The notes under the pieces: generated by a model
What the model saw: the letters and a program-made list of their open reading frames with translations, nothing else
The model's database searches: none
Told to the model about the DNA's origin: nothing
Assembly (NCBI GenBank): GCA_003136335.1
Contig: PLEA01000365.1
Coordinates: 1-22,124 of the forward strand
Length of the DNA: 22,124 bases
Reading direction: 5' to 3'
Origin: Acidobacteriaceae bacterium
Lineage (GTDB): Bacteria; Acidobacteriota; Terriglobia; Terriglobales; SbA1
Position numbers and translations under genes: made by a program
Shown: piece after piece, positions 1 to 6,552 of the stretch
Layout of the letters: each line of letters starts with the position of its first letter
Numbering within the stretch: the first letter of the stretch is position 1

Positions 1-135
<135 letters not shown>

Positions 136-217
136 TCAGAAGTCCTGGATGAAACTACATTTTAGCGAGGAATCGTGGCAGGAGTGGTTAATCGAAAGAG
201 CACGCCCTAATGGGCTT

Positions 218-1177
218 TTACCGTGCCGCTGTGCCGCTGGCTTTTTGCAGCAAATGAAAATATCGCCGCGCTTTTTTCACATCGCGCGCAATCTGTTCGC
301 GCAAGGCGTCGACGGTGGGAAACTTGATTTCATCGCGCAGGCGCTGCAAAAAACAGATCTCCACCTCCGTATCAGGAGTTAGATCAATGGGGTGGAAGTT
401 GAGCAGATGGGTTTCGATGGCAAATAATTCCGCCCCGAAGGTGGGACGGTTGCCCACATTGGTGACGGAATCGAAGCGCTCTGTGCCAACGCGTGTCCAG
501 GTAATATAGACGCCGTCTTTGGGCGCAAGTTCTTCATAGCGTGCCAGGTTGATGGTGGGCACGGTGTACTTCGACCCGTAGCCGCGCCCGCGTCCCGGTG
601 TGCCGAGAATGCAGAAGGGACGCGCCAGCAGATGCCGCGCGCGGCTGACGCGGCCCGAAGAGAGCAACTTGCGAATCTGGCTGCTGGAAACGGTTTCGCC
701 GCGCAAGGTCATCTCGGGATAAACCTTGACCTCGAAGCCCATCTCGCGCCCGAGCTCGGCGAGCAGGTTCATGTCGCCGGCCGCCTTATGGCCGAAACGG
801 AAGTTAAACCCCTCGTGCATTTCGCGCGCGTGCAGCTTTTTCTTGAGAATGCGCTCGGCAAACTGACGTGGGGTCATCAGCGAGAGATCGCGTCCAAAGG
901 GAAGGAGGAGCACGGCGTCGATCCCTGTGGCTTCGAGCAAGCGCAGTTTTTCGGGAGTGGGCGTGAGCAGCTTCAATGCTGCCTCGGGTCGCAGAATCCG
1001 CGTCGGGTGCGGCTCAAACGTTACTGCGACGGCCTTGGCCCGGCTGGCCCGCGCCCGCGAGACAATCTCCCGCAACACGTGCGCATGCGCGCGGTGCACT
1101 CCGTCGAAGTTGCCCACGGTGACCAGGGTTGCGCCGAAAGTAGCGGGAACATCGTCGAGTTTGTGGAAAACCTGCAT
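218..1177 (-). CDS. ribF: Bifunctional riboflavin kinase / FAD synthetase
   Basis: RibF phosphorylates riboflavin to FMN and adenylylates FMN to FAD in the cytoplasm. The 319-residue protein has the usual length. The N-terminal nucleotidyltransferase domain shows GNFDGVHRAH (22-31), FNFRFGHKAAGD (124-135) and SSSQIR (164-169). The C-terminal kinase domain follows from about residue 185, with a PTIN segment (207-210, family PTAN), NVGNRPTF (240-247) and a Glu in ETH (255-257) at the expected catalytic position. The kinase loop before PTIN reads GRGRGYGSKYTV, longer than the usual GR-x-LGFP form; the fold is otherwise well kept. No FMN riboswitch is visible upstream. The 147-base gap to the upstream hydrolase gene holds a heptamer inverted repeat, so whether it shares that transcript is unclear. 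Confidence 0.93.
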   Translation of the reverse strand: MQVFHKLDDVPATFGATLVTVGNFDGVHRAHAHVLREIVSRARASRAKAVAVTFEPHPTRILRPEAALKLLTPTPEKLRLLEATGIDAVLLLPFGRDLSLMTPRQFAERILKKKLHAREMHEGFNFRFGHKAAGDMNLLAELGREMGFEVKVYPEMTLRGETVSSSQIRKLLSSGRVSRARHLLARPFCILGTPGRGRGYGSKYTVPTINLARYEELAPKDGVYITWTRVGTERFDSVTNVGNRPTFGAELFAIETHLLNFHPIDLTPDTEVEICFLQRLRDEIKFPTVDALREQIARDVKKARRYFHLLQKASGTAAR

Positions 1178-1212
1178 GGATCGTCGTTTGCGAGGTTGGC
1201 CCGGATCCGATC

Positions 1213-1313
1213 AATTGTTGATTGTTGATTGTTGATTGCTGATTGAAAACCAGACTAATGTCGCCACGTGCAATCGAATTGTTTTTCAATCAACAATCAG
1301 CAATCAACAATTT
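1213..1313. repeat. Inverted repeat made of 7-bp tandem units
   Basis: The left arm holds three ATTGTTG units, one ATTGCTG and a partial ATTG (1214-1245), followed by AAAAC. The right arm (1281-1313) carries the same units in the opposite orientation: CAATCAA, CAATCAG, CAATCAA. The arms could pair over roughly 30 bp with few mismatches around a loop of about 30 bases. It lies between the hydrolase stop and the ribF start, in a transcript reading leftward. No clean T-run follows, so a terminator role is not shown. It may instead be a dispersed intergenic repeat. Confidence 0.75.
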
Positions 1314-1324
1314 CCAATCCGGTA

Positions 1325-2098
1325 TCAGATCTCGAAATCCAGCTTCATCCCGTCATGCGACAAACGCACGTGACGCGGCAACGTGGCGTTTGTGGCCTCA
1401 TGCGCCAGATCGTGGCAAATGTGCGTGAAGAAGGCGCGCTTCGGCTTCAGCCGATCCACGATAGCCAGCGAATTCTTCACCGTCGAGTGGGTGGGGTGAG
1501 GCTTGTGGCGCAGCGCATCCAGAAACAGAATGTCCAGTCCTTCCAGTTGATGCAGCGACGATTCCGGAATCTCGCTGTGGTCGGTGAGATAGGCGGCCGA
1601 TCCAAAGCGGTAGCCGTAAATCTGGGTTTCCCCATGAATCAGAATCACCGGCTCGAAGCGCACTCCCAGGACATCCACTGGGCCATCGATGGGGCGCAGT
1701 TCAAGTAGAGGGAGTCCGCCGAATTTATAGTCGGCATCAAAAATGTAGCTGAACATTCTGCGCAGAAATGCCGCCGCGTCGGGCCGCGCGTACAGCGGCA
1801 ACTTATCAGGCTTGTGCCGGTAGCTGAGTGGACGCAGATCGTCGATGCCCAGAATGTGGTCGGCGTGCGTGTGGGTGTAGAGCACGGCATCCACGCGCGT
1901 AATCTTCTCGCGGACGGCCTGGGTGTAAAAGTCTGGAGTGGTATCGATGAGCACGACCTTGCCGTCGTACTCGAGCATGATCGAAGGCCGGGTCCGCCGG
2001 TCGTGCGGATCGCTGGAGCGGCAGACGGCGCAGTCGCATCCCAGCGTGGGCACGCCCATGGACGTGCCGCTGCCCAGCACGGTCAAGGTCGCTTTCAT
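1325..2098 (-). CDS. MBL-fold metallohydrolase, PhnP/COG1235-like
   Basis: A 257-residue cytoplasmic metallo-beta-lactamase-fold hydrolase. The metal-binding motif HTHADH is at 76-81, followed by GIDDLRP. An N-terminal CDCAVC (21-26) resembles the cysteine cluster of the PhnP subgroup, and later TDHSE and THICHD segments supply further expected Asp/His ligands. PhnP itself opens 5-phosphoribosyl cyclic phosphate, but no phosphonate-utilisation genes lie nearby, so the substrate here is unknown; a cyclic phosphodiester is a reasonable guess from the family. The start codon overlaps the stop of the upstream DUF1844 gene by 4 bases, which suggests translational coupling. The fold is certain, the specific reaction is not. 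Confidence 0.88.
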   Translation of the reverse strand: MKATLTVLGSGTSMGVPTLGCDCAVCRSSDPHDRRTRPSIMLEYDGKVVLIDTTPDFYTQAVREKITRVDAVLYTHTHADHILGIDDLRPLSYRHKPDKLPLYARPDAAAFLRRMFSYIFDADYKFGGLPLLELRPIDGPVDVLGVRFEPVILIHGETQIYGYRFGSAAYLTDHSEIPESSLHQLEGLDILFLDALRHKPHPTHSTVKNSLAIVDRLKPKRAFFTHICHDLAHEATNATLPRHVRLSHDGMKLDFEI

Positions 2099-2715
2099 CT
2101 TCCGCTTGTTCCAGTGGCGGGTCCTGGCTGCGGGGGCCGTGCCAGTGCGTTGGTCACCTCGACATAGGCCATGCGCAGCTCATAAAGACTGTTTTGCAGG
2201 AAATTTTCTTCCACTGGCGTGAGATTGGTCTTCGTCTTTTGCGCGAGCAGGCTCAGCGTGTCAATGGTCTGGCGCGCGCCGATGATGTCGACTTGCGGTT
2301 GCTCGCCCTTTTGCCGCATCAATCCCAACTGCATCATGGCGGTCATGTAGAGCGAGGCTAAAAAACGCTCAAAGGTAATCTCGAAATCCTTGGCGGAATG
2401 CCCGCTGAGTTCGACCTGCGTATCCAGATCCTTGGCGGATTGTCGATAGGCCGCCGCCTGAGCCTCTTGCTCGGCGCTGGTGGGCGGCATGGGCATTTCA
2501 CGATCCGGGGTCGCGCCGGTATCTACTCCGCCGGCGTCTACTGCCACAGGCGCTGGAGTCTTTGCTGCGGACGGAGTATCTGTCGCCGCAATCGAGGTCA
2601 CCGGTTTTGGCGCCTCGAGTTCCTCGGGTATATCGGCGCGCAACTCGCCTTCAGAAGTGAACAGTCGCCGGTCGGTTACTTTGAAGCCAGATTGTTCGTG
2701 TCTCTTCTCAGCCAT
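2095..2715 (-). CDS. DUF1844 domain protein
   Basis: A 206-residue protein of unknown function. Residues 1-30 form a short conserved-looking head (FKVTDRRLFTSEGELR). Residues 31-90 are a low-complexity Ala/Pro/Thr-rich linker. Residues about 108-192 form an alpha-helical DUF1844 domain: a hydrophobic helix ending MMQLGLM, then ARQTIDTLSLLAQKTKTNLT and an ELRMAYVEV helix, a layout I recognise from that family. No signal peptide or membrane segment is apparent. A good ribosome site (AGGAAAGGA) lies just upstream of the ATG. The 4-base overlap with the downstream MBL hydrolase indicates a common transcript, but no biochemical role is known for the family. Confidence 0.82.
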   Translation of the reverse strand: MAEKRHEQSGFKVTDRRLFTSEGELRADIPEELEAPKPVTSIAATDTPSAAKTPAPVAVDAGGVDTGATPDREMPMPPTSAEQEAQAAAYRQSAKDLDTQVELSGHSAKDFEITFERFLASLYMTAMMQLGLMRQKGEQPQVDIIGARQTIDTLSLLAQKTKTNLTPVEENFLQNSLYELRMAYVEVTNALARPPQPGPATGTSGR

Positions 2716-2991
2716 AAATTCCTTTCCTAAAAAGACCGCCTGATTTCTCTGCGCTCACTTCGCGACCTCTGCGGTTAGAGATTCTTCGCATCAAGAGTCC
2801 AACGGTTCCGAGAGCTCTGTTCCTACCGGCGATCTTGCGTGCAGACCGGTAACGCTTTCCGATGCTCCCACGCGAGATCCCCTTCGACTTCGCTCAGGGG
2901 CAGGCTCTCGCCCAGCTGAACTGCGCCGGGCTCGGGATGACGCCAGCGAAAAGGGAGGCCCAAAAGCTAAAGACGGCACAACTCCCTCCCA
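2716..2991. repeat. Intergenic region with dispersed-repeat-like remnants
   Basis: This 276-base gap between ygfZ and the DUF1844 gene has no convincing gene. At 2879-2900 CCCCT and AGGGG flank TTCGACTTCGCTC, and the next bases (GGCAGGCTCTCG, then GGGCTCGGGATGA) resemble a repeat family I associate with intergenic DNA of high-GC soil bacteria. A second stretch near 2750-2790 (CTCTGCGCTCACTTCGCGA, CTCTGCGGTTAGAG) has the same flavour. That other copies exist is recollection; none can be confirmed inside this window. Confidence 0.4.
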
Positions 2992-4098
2992 TCACGCGGG
3001 ATGCTGTTCCAAAGAATTCTCTTCCTGCAACAGCACGCGATTGGTGACCGGTAACTGCACCACCGTCGCTTTCGCCGCGCCAATCGTGACCTCGCGCCCA
3101 GGCACACCTACTTCGCGTCGGATGTATCCCAGCGCTACAGTCTGGTCCCCGCTTGCCGCGGGCAAGGAAGCGGCGCTCGTTACCTCTCCGACTTCCTTCT
3201 CGCCAGCAACAATCTTGGTTCCGGCGACGAACTGTGCCATGCCCTGTGCCACAAACCCCGCGAACCTGCGGTGAACCGCTCCGCGTGAGCGGATGCGCTC
3301 GACGATTTCCTGGCCGACGTAGCATCCTTTGTTGAAGTTCAAGGCGCGCGCCTGCTCGGTCTCCTGCGGCAGGTCGCGCTCGCGGATGTCCACTCCGTAG
3401 CGTGGAATGCCTGAGACGATACGCTGCAACTCCAGCGGTTCAGAACCCACTGGCGTAGCTCCAGCGGCCAGCAAAGCGTCCCACAGTTGCCTCACGCTAT
3501 CCGGCGCCAACCAGATCTCACAGGAGAGATGCTCCACGTCTTCGCCGCGCACCAGCGTGCAATCAGTTCCTTGCCACATGACGGATTGCACCTGCAAAGC
3601 CAGCATCGCGGGAATCGCGAATCCGGCCGCGGTCAGCACTGCGTGCGACTTCGGTCCAGCAATTCCCAGCGCGGTCAGTTGCTCGTTGAGATTCGTGACC
3701 TCAACGTCGTCCATAATGATGTAGTGGTCAAAGGTCGCCAGAATCTTTTCCACCTGCGCGCAGTCGGTGTCAACGGTAATGGATTCTCCGCGGTTATAAG
3801 CATAGAGATCGCCAAGGATGTGCCCCTGCGGATTCAGCAAAAAGGCATACAAGCCCTGACTCACAGCCAGGTCGCGGACATTGTTGGTGGTCATCCCGTT
3901 CAACCAGCGCACGCGATCGCCGCCCGTGAGCGAGATCTTGGCCCGGAAGCCGAGGTCATAGACGCCGCAGCCGCTGCGCAACGCCGCAAACTCGGCCTGC
4001 GGATCGCCGAAGCGCGCGGCCGTCGTCGCGCCACGATAATCGCTGACGCCCGCCGCGCCCAAACCCTCGCCATGCCCCTGGAGTGCAGTAATCGCCAT
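2992..4098 (-). CDS. ygfZ: YgfZ/GcvT-family folate-binding protein
   Basis: A 368-residue homologue of YgfZ (IBA57 in mitochondria), a tetrahydrofolate-dependent factor that supports maturation or repair of certain iron-sulphur enzymes. The hallmark KGCYVGQE is at 257-264, containing the family's essential cysteine (Cys259). The N-terminal GcvT-like fold is seen in GVYDLGFRAKISLTG (45-59) and RVRWLNGMTTNNV (62-74). The C-terminal barrel contains a VALGYIRRE segment. Length is slightly above the usual bacterial size. It is divergent from the dehydrogenase gene. A TATAAT hexamer (4116 to 4111) ends 12 bases before the ATG and no Shine-Dalgarno is visible, which suggests a very short leader. No Fe-S assembly genes are nearby. 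Confidence 0.9.
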   Translation of the reverse strand: MAITALQGHGEGLGAAGVSDYRGATTAARFGDPQAEFAALRSGCGVYDLGFRAKISLTGGDRVRWLNGMTTNNVRDLAVSQGLYAFLLNPQGHILGDLYAYNRGESITVDTDCAQVEKILATFDHYIIMDDVEVTNLNEQLTALGIAGPKSHAVLTAAGFAIPAMLALQVQSVMWQGTDCTLVRGEDVEHLSCEIWLAPDSVRQLWDALLAAGATPVGSEPLELQRIVSGIPRYGVDIRERDLPQETEQARALNFNKGCYVGQEIVERIRSRGAVHRRFAGFVAQGMAQFVAGTKIVAGEKEVGEVTSAASLPAASGDQTVALGYIRREVGVPGREVTIGAAKATVVQLPVTNRVLLQEENSLEQHPA

Positions 4099-4139
4099 AG
4101 TGGTAGTTCGATTATAACGATTGTGTTAACTTTTCTGCC
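4099..4139. promoter_or_regulatory. Divergent promoter region with overlapping -10 elements
   Basis: The 41-base AT-rich gap contains ATTATAAC (4111-4118). Read on the minus strand it gives a perfect TATAAT for ygfZ; on the plus strand it gives TATAAC for the dehydrogenase. No convincing -35 hexamer is present at 17 bases on either side. The two genes therefore probably share one small control region. Confidence 0.5.
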
Positions 4140-5222
4140 GTGGACTCGAAAAAGGAAAGCCGCAAACGTATAGCCGTTATCCCGGGCGACGGCATTGGCC
4201 AGGAAGTCATTCCCCAGGCGGTAAAGGTGATCCAGGCCTCGGGCGCTGATGTGGAATTGACCGATTTCGACTGGGGCGCCGATCGCTATCTGCGCGACCA
4301 GGTCACGGTGCCGCCGGACGGCTTTGCCATGCTCGGCCGCGACTTCGATGCAATCCTGGTTGGCGCGTTCGGCGATCCGCGGATCAAGACCAACATCCAT
4401 GCCAAAGAAATTCTGCTCGGCATGCGCTTCAAGATGGACCTGTATGCCAATGTGCGCCCGGTCCGCCTGCTCGATGCCGCGCTCTGTCCACTGAAGGGAA
4501 TCGAGCCCAAGGACGTCGACTTCGTAGTGCTCCGCGAAAACACGGAAGGCGTTTACACCGACGCGGGTGGCGTCTTCAAGCTGGGCACGCCCGACGAAAT
4601 TGCTACCCAGGAAGACATTAATACGCGCAAAGGCGTGGAGCGCATCATCCGCTACGCCTTCCAATATTGCGGGCGGCACACCAAACTCGACGGCTCGCCA
4701 CGCCAGAAAGTCCTGATGTGCGACAAGTCGAATGCCATGACCCACGCGGGCGCCTTGTGGCAGCGCGTGTTCAAGGAAGTGAGCGGCGAGTATCCACGAA
4801 CCACCGCACAGCACATGTATGTAGACGCACTCTGCATGCAGATGGTGCGCGATCCGCGCCAGTTCGACGTCATCGTCACGAATAATATGTTCGGCGACAT
4901 CATCACTGACCTCGCCGCCGGCTTGCAGGGCGGCCTGGGTATGGCCGCCAGCGGGAATATCCATCCTGGAAAGACCTCGATGTTCGAGCCGGTGCACGGC
5001 TCGGCCCCGCCGATCGCAGGCAAGAACATGGCGAATCCCTTCGGCGCGATTCTGACGGTGGCGATGATGCTCGCGCACCTGGGGATGGCGGCGGAAGCGG
5101 CGAAGGTTGAAGGCGCCGTGTTCGAAGCCGTGCGACAGAAGAAAACCACGCAGGATATCGGCGGGCCGCTGGGGACGCGGGAGGCGGGGGAGTGGGTGGC
5201 GGACTCGGTCAGCCGCGGATAA
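4140..5222 (+). CDS. Isocitrate/isopropylmalate dehydrogenase family protein
   Basis: A 360-residue NAD(P)-dependent beta-decarboxylating dehydrogenase. It would oxidise a 2-hydroxy acid such as isopropylmalate, isocitrate, homoisocitrate or tartrate and release CO2. Visible features are IPGDGIGQEV (14-23), substrate arginines in LLGMRFKMDLYANVRP (R96, R106) and RENTEGVY (R132), catalytic Lys196 in CDKSNAM, metal-binding aspartates D229, D253 and D257 in NNMFGDIITDLAA, and the cofactor loop HGSAPPIAGK (286-295). RENTEGVY is of the isocitrate/tartrate type rather than the LeuB-type RELTGGIYFG, and no leu genes are adjacent, so I do not assign leuB. The start is GTG with no clear Shine-Dalgarno; the motif IAVIPGDGIG begins at residue 11, which fits. 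Confidence 0.9.
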   Translation: MDSKKESRKRIAVIPGDGIGQEVIPQAVKVIQASGADVELTDFDWGADRYLRDQVTVPPDGFAMLGRDFDAILVGAFGDPRIKTNIHAKEILLGMRFKMDLYANVRPVRLLDAALCPLKGIEPKDVDFVVLRENTEGVYTDAGGVFKLGTPDEIATQEDINTRKGVERIIRYAFQYCGRHTKLDGSPRQKVLMCDKSNAMTHAGALWQRVFKEVSGEYPRTTAQHMYVDALCMQMVRDPRQFDVIVTNNMFGDIITDLAAGLQGGLGMAASGNIHPGKTSMFEPVHGSAPPIAGKNMANPFGAILTVAMMLAHLGMAAEAAKVEGAVFEAVRQKKTTQDIGGPLGTREAGEWVADSVSRG

Positions 5223-5805
5223 CCCCTGTTTTTCTGCCTGCGCAATTTACGTGTGCTCGGCCGTTGCCATTTCTCTATTTCCCGCAGTGGCCGGTCGCTC
5301 CGAAGTGCTTTGATGACGTCTTCGTCGTAGGGGCGCATGTGGCCGGTTTCAGGAATGTAAATGCCGAGGCAGTTCTCATCCACGAACTCCGAGGCCAGGC
5401 GTGCCATTCGGCGGTAGCACTCACGTTTCGTTGCCTTACTGGATTCTTGGGGCTCAAAAGGTCCAATGTGAGAAAGGGCTGATGCTCGCGGGCAACTTTT
5501 TTCTGCCGCTCCTCGGGGAACTGAGCTAGCGTTTGCGAAAGAAACTCCGGAGGACAATAGGGTTTAGCCCCGTTGGTGAGCAGGAGCACGACGCCGTCGA
5601 ACTTCACAAAGCAAATTGGTGGTCGATTGACGACGTGCTCGTTAAGGTCTTCACGCACATCCCGTCCCCAAGCCCGAGCGATGGCTGTGTGGATCCTTTC
5701 GTCAGTTAACGAGGTTGGTTGCCTAAAATTCAGGACCACGGAAATAAGTTCAGACGCTTTGGCTCGGATGCCCACTACCGCTCTGATTTTGTCAATTAGA
5801 GACAT
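5223..5805 (-). pseudogene. Frameshifted, probably truncated gene of unknown function
   Basis: A start ATG at 5805 with a good ribosome site (GGTGAGG, 8-base spacer) opens a frame beginning MSLIDKIRAVVG. It continues through ICFVKFDGVVLLLTNGAKPY to HQPFLTLDLLSP. At about 5449-5452, a run of four C on the coding strand, the protein-like sequence jumps to another frame: KRECYRRMARLASEFVDENC, LGIYIPETGHMRPYDEDVIK, then ALRSDRPLREIEKW. One missing base would restore it. The second frame meets no stop before running antisense through the dehydrogenase gene, so the 3' end also seems lost. The pattern loosely recalls DUF4261-like proteins, but I do not firmly recognise it. A TACAAT at 5842-5837 could be its -10. 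A sequencing error at the C-run is an alternative for the first break. Confidence 0.6.
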
Positions 5806-5872
5806 GCAAATTGCCTCACCATCGAGCGCTGAACGTATTGTATCTACGCGGACTGGCCAGTTTCTTGATCTT

Positions 5873-6514
5873 TTATTCGCGTACGCCCGCCAGCAGCGCC
5901 AATTCTCGCCACTTCCAGTGGCAGTCCACATCCGCGAAGCCAATCTCGCGCAACCATCCGAGCTGGGTTTCGACATCTAACAATTTGTTCGATGGATCTT
6001 CGGTTTCGACGGTGAATCCGATGTGCTCCAGAAATTCTTTGTGCAGCTGCGGACTGGGCGATGCCACGTGCTCTAGATTGCAGAAGACCCCGTCCGAATT
6101 CAGCACGCTGTAAATCTCGGCGTACAGCGCTTGCTTGCGTGCGTGCACCAGATGATGAATCGCGAAGCTGGAGATGACAACATCGAACTTGCCCAGGGCG
6201 GGCAAAGACTCGTCCAGATTGTGGGCAATCACACGAACGGAAGATTCCCCGGCAAAGCGCTTGCCGGCGGCCTCCAGCATGGTCGGAGAGAAATCGATGG
6301 CCACCGCTTCTATATCGGGGTGGTCGCGCCGGACCAGGCTCAGCAGGCGTCCGTCGCCGGTACCCAGGTCGAGGGCTCGGCGCGTCGCCGGAGGAATGAA
6401 TTCCAGCAGAGCTGATTCCCCCTCATTCCGATGTGAAATCGAGTCGGCGCGTTCGAGATAGTCGCGGGCGTGCTCGTTCGAAGTCCAGAGACTGACGGGC
6501 TTGGTGGCTGTCAT
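5873..6514 (-). CDS. Class I SAM-dependent methyltransferase
   Basis: A 213-residue Rossmann-fold methyltransferase of unknown substrate. Motif I is DLGTGDGR (49-56), the acidic SAM-ribose position is in AIDFSPTML (72-80), and motif IV is in FDVVISSFAIHHL (110-122). An alternative TTG start at 6553 would add 13 hydrophobic residues and would overlap the start of the divergent gene; the ATG at 6514 is preferred. TATACT lies 8 bases before this ATG without a Shine-Dalgarno, consistent with leaderless expression. The family is clear; small-molecule or ubiquinone-type methylation are equally possible, and nothing nearby decides. Confidence 0.87.
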   Translation of the reverse strand: MTATKPVSLWTSNEHARDYLERADSISHRNEGESALLEFIPPATRRALDLGTGDGRLLSLVRRDHPDIEAVAIDFSPTMLEAAGKRFAGESSVRVIAHNLDESLPALGKFDVVISSFAIHHLVHARKQALYAEIYSVLNSDGVFCNLEHVASPSPQLHKEFLEHIGFTVETEDPSNKLLDVETQLGWLREIGFADVDCHWKWRELALLAGVRE

Positions 6515-6522
6515 GAGGGAAA

Positions 6523-6542
6523 AGTATACGGAAACGTATAAA
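6523..6542. promoter_or_regulatory. Palindromic divergent promoter/operator candidate
   Basis: TATACG-GAAA-CGTATA (6525-6540) is a perfect 6-bp inverted repeat in the 38-bp gap between the methyltransferase and the secreted metallopeptidase. Each arm overlaps a -10-like hexamer: TATACT on the minus strand (8 bases from the methyltransferase ATG) and TATAAA at 6537-6542 on the plus strand (10 bases from the peptidase ATG). A dimeric regulator binding here would block both promoters, but no regulator gene is adjacent. Confidence 0.5.
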
Positions 6543-6552
6543 CTCAATCTCA

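Noticed and set aside
204..218. GCCC-TAAT-GGGC hairpin followed by TTTT
   Set aside because: The T-run is on the plus strand, where no gene ends. On the minus strand, after ribF, no T-run follows, and the stem is only 4 bp.
1213..1313. Heptamer repeats as a CRISPR array
   Set aside because: Units are 7 bp with no spacers and the two arms are in opposite orientation; no cas genes are present.
1178..1324. FMN riboswitch before ribF
   Set aside because: None of the conserved RFN-element segments could be found in this gap.
3900..5078. Long minus-strand open frame antisense to the dehydrogenase and ygfZ start
   Set aside because: Its composition (His/Ala/Arg-rich, no motif) mirrors the reverse complement of a GC-rich gene. 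The plus-strand frame carries all the dehydrogenase motifs.
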